Source of the DNA: Ammonifex degensii KC4 | Lineage (GTDB): Bacteria > Bacillota > Desulfotomaculia > Desulfotomaculales > Ammonificaceae | Reading direction: 5' to 3' | Length of the DNA: 64,000 nt | NCBI RefSeq assembly: GCF_000024605.1 | Contig: NC_013385.1 | Location: 124,001 to 188,000, forward strand | Shown: in pieces, positions 23,970-34,325 of the stretch | Numbering within the stretch: position 1 is the first letter of the stretch | How the letters are laid out: each line of letters opens with the position of its first letter | Notes under the pieces: generated by a model | Seen by the model: only the letters and a program-made list of their open reading frames with translations | Database searches by the model: none | Told to the model about the DNA's origin: nothing | Program-made: the position numbers and the translations under genes

Positions 23970-26666
23970 TCAGCGCACGGCTTTTTCTATCCGCACGGCT
24001 ACTCCTTTAAAGGCAGGTGTCTTGGCGCGCGGGTCGCAGCGGTGTCCCACCAGAAGGTTTATGGGGTTGTCGGCATCGTGGAAGGTGGCGAAGACTACCC
24101 CGCGCGGCAGGTTGGAGTTGGGGGTGGTATCTATTTTCATAGAGCCGTGGCGCGAGGAAATGAGGACTCGGTCGCGAGGCTTGATTCCCAGCTCCGCCAT
24201 GTCTTCTGGGTTCATTTCTAGAAGGGTCTCCTGATAAAAGCCCAGCGGGGTACGCCGGGTCATAGTGCCTGAATGGTAATGAGTGAGGTAGCGGCCAGTG
24301 ATCAGCAGGAAAGGATAGTCCTTATCCGGCTGCTCGTCGGGCGGGGCGAAATGTACCGGGTGGAAGCGTCCTTTACCCCGGGTGAAGTTTTCCTGGTGAA
24401 GAATAGGGGTGCCGGGGTGTTCGGGGTGAGGGCAGGGCCAGAATATTCCTTCGGGCTCGGCTTCTAAGCGTTCGTAACTCACCCCGCCGTAGATGGGGGT
24501 AAGCTGCGCTATTTCCTCCATGATGGCGGCCGGGGAAGAGTAATTCCAGGGATGTCCCATCTCCCGGGCCAAGAGGGTGACTATCTCCCAGTCTGGTTTG
24601 GCCTCCCCTACCGGGTTTATGGCGCGCCGTACTCGCTGAATGCGGCGCTCGGTATTGGTGAAGGTGCCGTCTTTTTCGGCAAAACTGGCTGCCGGTAGAA
24701 CCACGTGGGCAAAGCGCGCGGTTTCGGTGAGAAATATGTCTTGCACCACCAAGAACTCCAGATTTTCCAACGCCTTTTTCACCAGGCTGGTATCGGCTTT
24801 GGTCACCATGGGGTTCTCGCCCACGATATAGAGGGCTTTTATCCTGCCTTCGGCGGCCGCTTCAAACATTTCGGTGGCGGTGAGCCCCGGATGATCCGGG
24901 ATTTCTACTCCCCAGGCCGCGGCAAACTTAGCCCTCACTGACGGGTCGGTCACCGCCTGATACCCGGGGAGGTAGTCGGGTAGGGCTCCCATGTCGCAGG
25001 CTCCCTGCACGTTGTTTTGTCCTCTCAGCGGTAAGACACCACTTCCTCTCCTCCCCACGTGGCCGCAAAGCAGAGCCAGGTTGGCGATGGCATAGACGTT
25101 GTTCGTACCGCAGGTATGTTGGGTTATACCCATGGTGTAGATGATAACAGCGTTTTTAGCCCGGGCGTAGTGGCGTGCCACCTCAATGATGAGTTCTTCC
25201 GGTACACCGGTTATGGCCGCGGCCAAGGAGGGTGGGTACTGCATCGCCGCTTCCCGGAAGGCGGCAAAGTTTTCCGTACGGTAGATGACAAACTCCTGAT
25301 TCCACAGGTTCTCTTGAAGACATACGTGAGCTATAGCGTTGAGTAAAGCAATGTCAGTGCCGGGGCGCAGCTGCAGGTGGTAGTGGGCGCGTGAGGCTAT
25401 CTCCGTACGCCGGGGATCGATCACGGCCAGCACCGCCCCGCGCCGGAGAGCTTTCTGGATCTGGATGGCCGCCACCGGGTGAGTCTCAGTGGTGTTACTG
25501 CCGATTACCAGGATGAAGTCGGCTTCGGCTATCTCGGCAAGCTGGTTGGTAGCTGCGCCGCTACCAAAGGCTTCCCTCAGAGCTACCAGGGTGGGGGCGT
25601 GGCAGAGGCGGGCGCAGTGGTCGATGTTGTTGGTACCTAAAACTGCCCGGGCGAACTTGTTAAGCAAATAGGCTTCTTCGTTGGTTATGCGGGCAGAGGC
25701 AAGTACTCCTATGGCGTCCGGCCCGTATTTTTCTTTTATCTCGGTGAGGCGCCGGGCTACCAGCTTCAGGCTGGTGGGCCAGGTGACCTTGGCGAAGAGG
25801 AAGGGGTCGCGTATGAGAGGCATTTTTAGCCGATCCCGGTGATGGATAAAGCCGAAGCCGAAGCGTCCTTTGATGCACAGCCAGCGGCCGTTGACCGGCG
25901 CATCGGGGCAAGATTGCACCCCTATCACCCGCTCGTCTTTAACGACCAGGTAGAAGGAGCAGCCAGTGCCGCAGTAGGGGCACACGGTCTTTACCTTCTT
26001 GACTTCCCAGTGCCGTCCCTGTCCCCACATGGGTTTGGGGAATAAGGCTCCGACCGGGCAGACGGCCACGCAGTTACCACAGAACACGCAGCCGGCCTTT
26101 TCCAAGGGGAGCTCGAAGGGAGGGGTGATTTTGGTGCGTACCCCACGGTAGGCGAAGTCTATAACGGCTTTCCCCATAATCTCGTTGCAGACGCGCACGC
26201 AAAGGCCGCAGAGGATGCACTTATTCATGTCCCGTACGATGAAGGGGTTGCTGTCTTCTATCGGGTAATTCCGCTTTTCTCCTTCAAAGCGAGTCCGGCG
26301 CACCCCGTAGCGGTAGGCCAGATCTTGCAGGACGCAGGAACCGGTGCGCTCGCAGGTAAGGCAGTCTTCGGGATGGTTGGCCAGAAGGAGCTCTATCAGG
26401 GTGTAGCGGGCGTGGCGCACCGCTGGGCTTTCAGTTTCCACCACCATACCGTGGCGAACTGGGGTGATGCAAGCCGCCGGCAGCTCTTTCCAGCCCCGCA
26501 CCTCCACTATGCACAGGCGGCAGCCTCCCCATGGGCTGAGCTCTGGGTCGTGGCAAAGGGTAGGAATGTAAATGCCGGCCTGGCGGGCCGCCTCCAGGAT
26601 AGTGGTTCCTTCGGGAACGGTGACTTCTTTTCCGTTTATGACCAGTGTTACCATTTTCTCTTTCAA
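23970..26666 (-). CDS. fdhA: Formate dehydrogenase catalytic subunit, Cys-type, with NuoG-like N-terminus
   Basis: The first 240 residues hold a 2Fe-2S domain (TLCHDPELSPWGGCRLC), a His-Cys cluster (HPEDCLTCERTGSC) and two 4Fe-4S motifs (CILCGLCVRVC, CVFCGNCVAVC). The molybdopterin domain follows, with its own cluster CPYCGTGC. The active-site position reads DHCARLCHAPT, with Cys (about residue 355) where selenium enzymes have Sec; there is no in-frame TGA. It reversibly oxidises formate to CO2. I prefer TTG 26666, ten bases after AGGGGG; ATG 26654 is the alternative. About 898 residues. With the two upstream genes it would form an NAD(P)-linked cytoplasmic complex. Confidence 0.92.
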   Translation of the reverse strand: MKEKMVTLVINGKEVTVPEGTTILEAARQAGIYIPTLCHDPELSPWGGCRLCIVEVRGWKELPAACITPVRHGMVVETESPAVRHARYTLIELLLANHPEDCLTCERTGSCVLQDLAYRYGVRRTRFEGEKRNYPIEDSNPFIVRDMNKCILCGLCVRVCNEIMGKAVIDFAYRGVRTKITPPFELPLEKAGCVFCGNCVAVCPVGALFPKPMWGQGRHWEVKKVKTVCPYCGTGCSFYLVVKDERVIGVQSCPDAPVNGRWLCIKGRFGFGFIHHRDRLKMPLIRDPFLFAKVTWPTSLKLVARRLTEIKEKYGPDAIGVLASARITNEEAYLLNKFARAVLGTNNIDHCARLCHAPTLVALREAFGSGAATNQLAEIAEADFILVIGSNTTETHPVAAIQIQKALRRGAVLAVIDPRRTEIASRAHYHLQLRPGTDIALLNAIAHVCLQENLWNQEFVIYRTENFAAFREAAMQYPPSLAAAITGVPEELIIEVARHYARAKNAVIIYTMGITQHTCGTNNVYAIANLALLCGHVGRRGSGVLPLRGQNNVQGACDMGALPDYLPGYQAVTDPSVRAKFAAAWGVEIPDHPGLTATEMFEAAAEGRIKALYIVGENPMVTKADTSLVKKALENLEFLVVQDIFLTETARFAHVVLPAASFAEKDGTFTNTERRIQRVRRAINPVGEAKPDWEIVTLLAREMGHPWNYSSPAAIMEEIAQLTPIYGGVSYERLEAEPEGIFWPCPHPEHPGTPILHQENFTRGKGRFHPVHFAPPDEQPDKDYPFLLITGRYLTHYHSGTMTRRTPLGFYQETLLEMNPEDMAELGIKPRDRVLISSRHGSMKIDTTPNSNLPRGVVFATFHDADNPINLLVGHRCDPRAKTPAFKGVAVRIEKAVR

Positions 26667-26682
26667 GCTTGGACGACCCCCT

Positions 26683-28632
26683 TCAGAGCCGCTTAACAGC
26701 TTGGAAACGGCAGATTTCAAAGCAGCGGCCGCATTTGACGCAAACCTTTTCGTCAATGTGGTGAGGCTTTTTCTTTTCTCCCTTGATGGCTTTGACCGGG
26801 CAGACGTAGGCGCAGGCGCCGCAGCCTATGCACTTCTCGGCTAAAATAACGAAGCGCCGCAAGGCCATGCACTCGCCGGCGGAGCAACGTCTTTCCGTCA
26901 CGTGTTGCAGGTACTCACTGCGGAAGAAGCGCAGGGTGGTCAGCACCGGGTTGGGAGCCGAGGTTCCCAGCCCGCAGAAGGAGGTGGCCTTGACCACCTG
27001 CCCCAGGAACTCCAAGAGGGAAAGATCGCTGGGGCTTCCCTCCCCTCTGGTGATGCGCTCTAGGATGTTCAGCATCTGCTTGGTCCCCTCACGGCAGGGA
27101 GTGCACTTGCCGCATGATTCCCGCTCGGTGAAGTTCAGGAAGAAACGGGCGGTGTTTACCATGCAGTTGTCTTCGTCCATGACCACTATGCTTCCCGAGC
27201 CCATCATGGCCCCGGCCCCGGTGAGGGATTCGTAGTCGATGGGCAGGTCGAGCATGTCTTCAGGTATGCAACCTCCCGAAGGCCCTCCTATCTGCAAGGC
27301 CTTGAAGCGCTTGCCTCCTTTAATTCCCCCGCCTATATCGAAGATAAGTTCTTTCAAAGTGGTGCCCATGGGGACCTCTACCAGTCCGGTATGTTTCACC
27401 TTGCCGCTCAGAGCAAAGATCTTGGTGCCTTTGCTACCTTTGGTGCCAATGTTGGCGAACCACTGGCTGCCACGCAAGATTATCAAGGGGACGTTGGCGA
27501 AGGTCTCCACGTTGTTAAGCACAGTGGGCTTACCGAAAAGCCCCTTCTCGGTGGAGCGGGGCACTTTGATGCGTGGAATGCCCCGGTTTCCCTCTATGGA
27601 GGCCATGAGCGCGGTGGACTCGCCACAGACGAAGGCTCCTGCCCCTTCGTTTATGTGCAGGTGGAAGCTAAAGCCGGAGCCGAGGATGTTTTCTCCCAGG
27701 AGCCCTGCCGCATAGGCTTGTTCTATGGCTATTCTTAGTCGCTTCACTGCCAGGGGGTACTCTGCCCGGACGTAAACGTAGCCCTCGTCGGAGCCTATGG
27801 CGTAGCCGCAGATGATCATTCCCTCGATGACCGCGTGTGGGTCGCCCTCCAGGAGGGCGCGATCCATGAAGGCCCCCGGATCGCCCTCGTCGGCGTTGCA
27901 GATGACGTAGCGCTTGGAACTCGGTACTCGCCGGGCGGCCTCCCATTTCTTGCCGGTGGGGAAGCCGGCTCCTCCCCTGCCCCTAAGCCCAGATTTTTTG
28001 ATTTCTTCGATTACCTCTTCGGGGCTCAAAGAGAAAAGGACGGAGGTCAAGGCCCGGTAGCCGCCGGCGGCTATGTACTCCGCTATGTCCTCTGGATTGA
28101 TGTAGCCGCAGCGCTCCAGGACCACCCGTTGCTGCTTGCGGTAGAAGGGTATTTCGGGCAAGAAGGGATATGTTTTCCCTGTATCGTCCCGGAAGAGGAG
28201 TCGTTCGACGGGCTTTCCTCCCTTGAAGTGCTCCTCCACTATGGCCGCCACGTCCTCCAGTTTTAGCCGGCAGTAAAGGACCCTTTCCGGCATGACCAGG
28301 GCCAGCGGACCTTCTTCGCAAAGCCCCAAACAGCCTACCAGAGTAACGGTGACCTGCTCTTCCAGGCCGGCCTTCTCTATGGCTTTCCGAAAGGCTTCGG
28401 GTAGAGAAAAAGAACCAGCCGCTCCGCAGGTAAGCCCGCCGCATACTAGCAAGCGCCGCTGGCCGCTGCCCGGAGGGGGAAAACGGGAATTGAGCCACGC
28501 TTTACGCCGCCTTTTGCACTCGGGATCGTCGTGGCAGAAGGGGCCGTCCCGGCGGCACAGCACGTAATCTTTGCAGGGAGTTTGGGGAGAGTGGGTACAG
28601 CGGGAGCAGCACCGATCCATCAACGACCGCAC
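26683..28632 (-). CDS. NuoF/HydB-like diaphorase subunit with an extra Cys-rich N-terminus
   Basis: The 649-residue protein has, in order: a Cys-rich start (Cys 8, 9, 12, 20, 26, 33 and 39), a thioredoxin-like 2Fe-2S domain (CGGLTCGAAG, GCLGLCEEGP), the NuoF core with GRGGAGFPTG for NAD(P)H and ADEGDPGAFMDR for FMN, the cluster ESCGKCTPCREG, and a C-terminal 2x4Fe-4S ferredoxin domain (CIGCGACAYVC, CVKCGRCFEIC). It should pass electrons between FdhA and NAD(P). The GTG start follows GGAGGGG by seven bases. The short Cys-rich start is not part of the usual family plan. Confidence 0.93.
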   Translation of the reverse strand: MRSLMDRCCSRCTHSPQTPCKDYVLCRRDGPFCHDDPECKRRRKAWLNSRFPPPGSGQRRLLVCGGLTCGAAGSFSLPEAFRKAIEKAGLEEQVTVTLVGCLGLCEEGPLALVMPERVLYCRLKLEDVAAIVEEHFKGGKPVERLLFRDDTGKTYPFLPEIPFYRKQQRVVLERCGYINPEDIAEYIAAGGYRALTSVLFSLSPEEVIEEIKKSGLRGRGGAGFPTGKKWEAARRVPSSKRYVICNADEGDPGAFMDRALLEGDPHAVIEGMIICGYAIGSDEGYVYVRAEYPLAVKRLRIAIEQAYAAGLLGENILGSGFSFHLHINEGAGAFVCGESTALMASIEGNRGIPRIKVPRSTEKGLFGKPTVLNNVETFANVPLIILRGSQWFANIGTKGSKGTKIFALSGKVKHTGLVEVPMGTTLKELIFDIGGGIKGGKRFKALQIGGPSGGCIPEDMLDLPIDYESLTGAGAMMGSGSIVVMDEDNCMVNTARFFLNFTERESCGKCTPCREGTKQMLNILERITRGEGSPSDLSLLEFLGQVVKATSFCGLGTSAPNPVLTTLRFFRSEYLQHVTERRCSAGECMALRRFVILAEKCIGCGACAYVCPVKAIKGEKKKPHHIDEKVCVKCGRCFEICRFQAVKRL

Positions 28633-28654
28633 CGGCTTTCCCCTCCGTTGACCT

Positions 28655-29104
28655 CTAGTACTTTTTTAAAAGGGCTAGAGCCTTCTCCGGGTCCAGCCGA
28701 CCGTGCGTCTCCTCGTCCACCACTACCACCGGAGCCATGCTGCAAGCCCCTACGCAGGAGACTACTTCCAGGGTGAAGCGCCCGTCGGCGGTGGTGTCTC
28801 CCGGTTCCACGCCCAGCTCCCTTTTTAGGGCGTGGAAGATCTGCTCCGAGCCGCGGACGTGGCAGGCGGTGCCCAGGCAGACGCACACCGTGTGCTTCCC
28901 TCGGGGCTTAAGGCGAAACTGAGCGTAGAAAGTAGCCACGCCGTAAACCTTGCTTAGGGGAACCCCCAGTTCCTGGGCCAAGGTGCGCAGGGCCGGTTCC
29001 GGCAGGTAGCCGTAGTGGCGCTGCAGGGCGAGCAAGGCGGCTATAAGCTTTTCCGGCTTTCCCCGGTAGATCCGGACTACCTCTTCCAGGATCGCTTCTT
29101 CCAT
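28655..29104 (-). CDS. NuoE-like 2Fe-2S thioredoxin-fold subunit
   Basis: About 149 residues, with the four-Cys 2Fe-2S site in CLGTACHVRG and SCVGACSMAPVVVV, preceded by the helical region HYGYLPEPALRTLAQELGVPLSKVYGVATFYAQF. This is the usual partner of NuoF in hydrogenases and formate dehydrogenases. I use ATG 29104 (MEEAILEE) after GAGGTGG; the ten residues before it lack a site. It overlaps the upstream cyclo-ligase gene by 28 bases. Confidence 0.94.
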   Translation of the reverse strand: MEEAILEEVVRIYRGKPEKLIAALLALQRHYGYLPEPALRTLAQELGVPLSKVYGVATFYAQFRLKPRGKHTVCVCLGTACHVRGSEQIFHALKRELGVEPGDTTADGRFTLEVVSCVGACSMAPVVVVDEETHGRLDPEKALALLKKY

Positions 29105-29676
29105 GTTTCCACCTCGTCGAAGTGGTAAATACAACTGGGAGTAACCAAAAGGTGCAGGCGCTGATCGTGAGGTTCGGCCCCCACGTCTTCTACTATCTGA
29201 AAGTCGTAGGCCAGGCCCACCCGCAGGGCAGGGGAGCGGGAGAGGAAGCGGTCATAACAACCCCACCCGTATCCCAGTCTGTATCCTTTTAGGTCAAAAA
29301 CAAGGCCTGGTACCGCGACCAGGTCTATCTTTTCGGGGGGGACAGAAGGGCAGGTGGGACGGGGTTCGGGTATCCCTCCTGGTCCCGGTACCAGGTCATC
29401 GGGGTAAGCCTTTATGAGGCGCGCGGTAATTTCTTTCTTCTCCCGTAAGGTCACCGGCAGGGCTACAAGTTTACCTTCGGCCAAGGAGGTCAAAATTATT
29501 TTCTCAGTGGGTACCTCCTGGCGGAAGGCATAGTAAAGCAGCAGCACCTTTGCCTGCCGGTAGGCAGACAGGGAGAGGAAAAGTTCTGCCACCCTTTTCC
29601 CCGCTTGGGCTACTTCCTTGGAGGAAAGAGCAAGCCTCTTTTGCAGAAATTCCTGGCGTAGATGCTCCTTCTTCAT
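29077..29676 (-). CDS. 5-formyltetrahydrofolate cyclo-ligase
   Basis: The 199-residue protein has KKEHLRQEFLQKRLALS at the start, then PVTLREKK, IDLVAVPGLVFDLKGYRLGYGWGCYDRFL, the family signature for ATP and folate binding. It turns 5-formyl-THF into methenyl-THF. As first gene of the formate dehydrogenase operon it ties that operon to folate one-carbon metabolism, as expected of an organism with a Wood-Ljungdahl type pathway (inferred). Confidence 0.93.
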   Translation of the reverse strand: MKKEHLRQEFLQKRLALSSKEVAQAGKRVAELFLSLSAYRQAKVLLLYYAFRQEVPTEKIILTSLAEGKLVALPVTLREKKEITARLIKAYPDDLVPGPGGIPEPRPTCPSVPPEKIDLVAVPGLVFDLKGYRLGYGWGCYDRFLSRSPALRVGLAYDFQIVEDVGAEPHDQRLHLLVTPSCIYHFDEVETWKKRSWKR

Positions 29677-29978
29677 GGTTTTAAAAGTAACGCTTCTTTC
29701 AGGCGGTTGTCAAAGGAGGGAGGTTTAACGGCTAAAGTTTGGCGGTGAAAGGTAGTTAAAGTGCCGGGTGGGCTGAGCTTAGATTGCGTAGGAAGGCGCT
29801 TTCCAGGGAAGAATTTTTATTGGGTACCAGATCATCCAGTCGAAGAACCTGGTTTTAAAAGAAAAAAAGTGTTTTGAAGAGAAAGGAGGGATTTTACCGA
29901 AAGAATTTCCGGAGAATGCTTTAAAACGCTGGTATTTCGGCAGCGGAGACTTTTGCCTTTGGGCCGAAACTTCGCTAG
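29677..29978. other. Divergent intergenic region, upstream part
   Basis: About 300 bases between the cyclo-ligase and the groES promoter. No coding frame with a start and site is convincing. An AAAGGAGGG at about 29882-29890 has no start codon at a usable distance. It must hold the promoter of the minus-strand formate dehydrogenase operon, which I could not identify with confidence. Confidence 0.4.
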
Positions 29979-29984
29979 TATAAT
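29979..29984 (+). promoter_or_regulatory. Likely -10 box of the groES-groEL promoter
   Basis: TATAAT lies 15 bases before the CIRCE element. A good -35 box at 17 bases is not seen; TTGCCT at 29953 is 20 bases away. Confidence 0.6.
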
Positions 29985-29998
29985 TTCGTGATCCTTTA

Positions 29999-30025
29999 TT
30001 AGCACTCACCTCGACTGAGTGCTAA
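29999..30025. promoter_or_regulatory. CIRCE operator (HrcA binding site)
   Basis: TTAGCACTC (29999-30007), nine spacer bases, GAGTGCTAA (30017-30025): a perfect match to the HrcA operator. It overlaps the groES transcript start and predicts heat-shock control by HrcA, whose gene is not in this window. Confidence 0.97.
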
Positions 30026-30053
30026 TAAAAACGAGGAGAAGGAGGGGTCAGGC

Positions 30054-30338
30054 TTGATCAGACCGCTGGGTGATCGGGTAGTTGTCAAGCCTTTGCCTGC
30101 CGAAGAGGTGACCAAGGGAGGCATTGTGCTTCCCGACACGGCCAAGGAAAAGCCCCAGAAAGGGGAAGTGGTGGCCGTGGGGCCGGGAAGGCTTCTGGAG
30201 AACGGTCAGCGCGTTCCCATCGATGTCAAGGTAGGAGACAAGGTTCTCTACTCCAAGTACGCTGGTAACGAGGTCAAGATCGACGGGGAAGAGTACCTCA
30301 TCTTGCGTGAGAGCGACATCCTGGGCGTACTGGAGTAA
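30054..30338 (+). CDS. groES: Co-chaperonin GroES
   Basis: The 94-residue protein has [13 protein letters not shown], the mobile-loop region [18 protein letters not shown], and [31 protein letters not shown]. It caps the GroEL chamber. The TTG start at 30054 follows AAGGAGGGG. CIRCE lies 29 bases upstream. Confidence 0.98.
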   Translation: MIRPLGDRVVVKPLPAEEVTKGGIVLPDTAKEKPQKGEVVAVGPGRLLENGQRVPIDVKVGDKVLYSKYAGNEVKIDGEEYLILRESDILGVLE

Positions 30339-31982
<1,644 letters not shown>

Positions 31983-32002
31983 GAGCCGCTTCTTTCGGCA
32001 GA

Positions 32003-32040
32003 AAAGCTCCCGCTTGGACAGGCGGGAGCTTTTCTTTTAT
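32003..32040 (+). terminator. Intrinsic terminator after groEL
   Basis: AAAAGCTCCCGC (32003-32014), loop of eight, GCGGGAGCTTTT (32023-32034), followed by T-rich sequence. Confidence 0.93.
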
Positions 32041-32075
32041 AATTGACTCAAAAGGTTGGGGGGCAGGCGAAGCTC

Positions 32076-32993
32076 TTGCGAGCAAGGGAATGGGAAAACC
32101 TCATCGGCCGCACTCCGCTCGTCCTGCTTAAACGGTTGGGCGGGAAGGCTACCATCTTGGCCAAGTGCGAGTGGTTCAACCCGGGGGGCAGCGTCAAAGA
32201 CAGGGCGGCCCTTTTTATGCTTAAGGAGGCCCTGGCTTCCGGCAAACTTGCACCCGGCGGCACGGTGGTGGAGCCCACCAGCGGCAACACCGGCATAGCC
32301 CTGGCCTGGCTTAGCCGGCGCCTGGAGCTTCAAGTGGTGATCACCATGCCGGAAAATATGAGCCGCGAGCGCGTTGACTTGCTAACTGCTTACGGTGCTA
32401 AAGTGGTTCTCACCCCGGCGGAGAAGGGCCTGCCCGGAGCGGTGGAAGCGGCTAAAGAGCTGGTGCAGGAAATGAAAGGTGCTTTCATGCCCGACCAGTT
32501 CAGCAATCCGGCCAACGCCGAGGCGCACTACCGCACTACTGGTCCGGAGATCTGGGAGGATACCGAAGGCCGGGTGGACATAGTGGTGGCGGGGGTGGGT
32601 ACGGGGGGTACCTTAACCGGCATAGCCCGCTACCTTAAGGAAAGGAAGCCAGAGGTGCAGGTGGTGGCGGTGGAGCCGGCCGAGTCGCCGGTCCTCTCGG
32701 GAGGGAAGCCGGGCAGGCACGGCATTCAGGGAATAGGAGCGGGTTTCGTTCCTCCTTTACTGGCTCGCGAGCTTATCGACGAGGTCATTCTCGTTACCAC
32801 CGCAGAGGCGGTGGCAACCTGCCGGGAGCTGGCGGCAAAGGAAGGTATCCTGGCGGGCCTGTCTTCCGGGGCGGCCTGCCGGGCCGCTTTAAAGCTTGCC
32901 TCCCGGCCGGAAAACCGAGGAAAGGTTGTCGTTGTCATCTTTCCGGACAGCGGGGAGCGCTATATTTCCTTGGGGCTCTGGAGAAAAGCTTAA
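32076..32993 (+). CDS. cysK: Cysteine synthase family protein (PLP-dependent)
   Basis: The protein has NLIGRTPLVLL, FNPGGSVKDRAALFML with the PLP lysine, EPTSGNTGIALAW, GVGTGGTLTGIARYLKE, GIGAGFVPP and GLSSGAAC, as in O-acetylserine sulfhydrylases. It makes cysteine from O-acetylserine and sulfide. The frame is open from TTG 32043, but that codon touches the groEL terminator. I prefer TTG 32076 (MRAREWENLIG), after a GGGGGGCAGG stretch; neither site is strong. Cystathionine beta-synthase activity cannot be excluded from sequence alone. Confidence 0.9.
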   Translation: MRAREWENLIGRTPLVLLKRLGGKATILAKCEWFNPGGSVKDRAALFMLKEALASGKLAPGGTVVEPTSGNTGIALAWLSRRLELQVVITMPENMSRERVDLLTAYGAKVVLTPAEKGLPGAVEAAKELVQEMKGAFMPDQFSNPANAEAHYRTTGPEIWEDTEGRVDIVVAGVGTGGTLTGIARYLKERKPEVQVVAVEPAESPVLSGGKPGRHGIQGIGAGFVPPLLARELIDEVILVTTAEAVATCRELAAKEGILAGLSSGAACRAALKLASRPENRGKVVVVIFPDSGERYISLGLWRKA

Positions 32994-33008
32994 GGTTGGT
33001 GAGTAGAG

Positions 33009-34325
33009 TTGCGGGTGCTTTCGGGTCTCCGGCGCGGCGAAACCCTTCCGCGGGAAGAGCTGCGGGAGCTACAGTTGGTTCGCCTCAAAGCGCTTCTAGC
33101 CCGAGTTTACGAGCGCGTACCCTTTTACCGCCGCAAGATGGACGAAGCGGGGGTAAAGCCGGAGGACATAAGGTCTCTGGAGGATATCCGCCACCTTCCC
33201 TTCACCACCAAGGAGGACCTGCGCGAGAACTACCCTTTCGGCCTTTTCGCTGTACCTTTAAAAGATGTGGTACGTTTGCATGCTTCTTCCGGTACCACCG
33301 GCAAGCCTACGGTGGTGGGTTATACCCGCCGGGACCTGAACCTCTGGGCGGAGCTGGTGGCCCGGATTGTGCGGATGGCGGGGGTAGGGCGCGGGGATGT
33401 GGCGCAGATTTGCTTTTCCTACGCCCTGTTCACTGGCGGTTTTGGGCTGCACGCGGGGCTGGAGCGAGTGGGAGCCACGGTCATCCCGGCAGCGGCCGGG
33501 AACACCGAACGCCATGTGCGCCTCATGCAAGATTTCGGAACTACGGTCCTGGTGGGTACTCCTTCCTACATCCTCCACATTGCGGAGGTGGCCCGGCAGA
33601 TGGGTGTGGACCCTCGCTGTCTGCGGGTGCGCAAGGCCCTTTGCGGGGCCGAGCCCTGGAGCGAGGGGATGCGGGCCGAGATAGAGCGAGTCTGGGGGAT
33701 AGAGGCCTACGACAACTACGGTCTTTCCGAGATCATCGGTCCCGGCGTGGCGGGGGAGTGCCTGGAGCGCCGTGGGCTACACATCAACGAGGACCATTTC
33801 CTAGTGGAGGTGGTGAACCCGGAGACGGGGGAGCCGCTGCCGGTAGGGGAAAAGGGAGAGCTAGTCTTTACTACCTTGACCAAGGAAGCCCTTCCTCTCA
33901 TCCGCTACCGCACGCGGGACCTGTCGCGGCTCTTGCCCGATCCCTGCCCCTGCGGCCGTACCACCATCCGCATGGAGCGGGTTATGGGCCGCACCGACGA
34001 CATGCTGATAATCCGAGGAGTCAATGTCTTCCCTTCCCAAATCGAAGAGGTGCTTACCGGCATCCCAGGGCTGGCTCCCCACTACCAGATAATCGTAGAC
34101 CGCAAGGGGTATCTGGACGAGCTAGAGATCCAAGTGGAGCTGGCGCAGGAGGGGTTCACAGGATCTTACGAAGACCTGGAATCTTTAGAGGAGACGGTGC
34201 GCCACCGGCTGCAGTCGGTCCTTTCGATAACCCCCAAAGTAAAGCTTTTAGAGTACGGCTCGCTCACCCGCTCTACAGGTAAGGCCAAGCGGGTTATAGA
34301 CCGCCGCCGAGGGGGAGAGGGATGA
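33009..34325 (+). CDS. paaK: Phenylacetate-CoA ligase, first copy
   Basis: The 438-residue AMP-forming enzyme has the nucleotide motif [16 protein letters not shown], then [22 protein letters not shown] and [18 protein letters not shown]. It activates aryl acids such as phenylacetate to CoA thioesters, or works in reverse to yield ATP in amino acid fermentation. It overlaps iorA by four bases. The TTG start at 33009 is the only one giving the full N-terminus. It shares a 71-base identical stretch with the second copy at 36698. Confidence 0.94.
   Translation: MRVLSGLRRGETLPREELRELQLVRLKALLARVYERVPFYRRKMDEAGVKPEDIRSLEDIRHLPFTTKEDLRENYPFGLFAVPLKDVVRLHASSGTTGKPTVVGYTRRDLNLWAELVARIVRMAGVGRGDVAQICFSYALFTGGFGLHAGLERVGATVIPAAAGNTERHVRLMQDFGTTVLVGTPSYILHIAEVARQMGVDPRCLRVRKALCGAEPWSEGMRAEIERVWGIEAYDNYGLSEIIGPGVAGECLERRGLHINEDHFLVEVVNPETGEPLPVGEKGELVFTTLTKEALPLIRYRTRDLSRLLPDPCPCGRTTIRMERVMGRTDDMLIIRGVNVFPSQIEEVLTGIPGLAPHYQIIVDRKGYLDELEIQVELAQEGFTGSYEDLESLEETVRHRLQSVLSITPKVKLLEYGSLTRSTGKAKRVIDRRRGGEG
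33165..33235 (+). repeat. 71-base identical tract shared by the two paaK genes, copy 1
   Basis: Identical to 36842-36912. The flanking paaK sequences differ at many third positions, so this tract stands out. Confidence 0.95.

Noticed and set aside
25590-25620. Possible selenocysteine in the formate dehydrogenase
   Set aside because: The active-site codon is TGC (Cys) and the frame has no in-frame TGA.
32996-34282. A long open frame over the first paaK in another frame
   Set aside because: The product is Gly/Pro/Arg/His-rich with no motif; paaK in the other frame is unmistakable.
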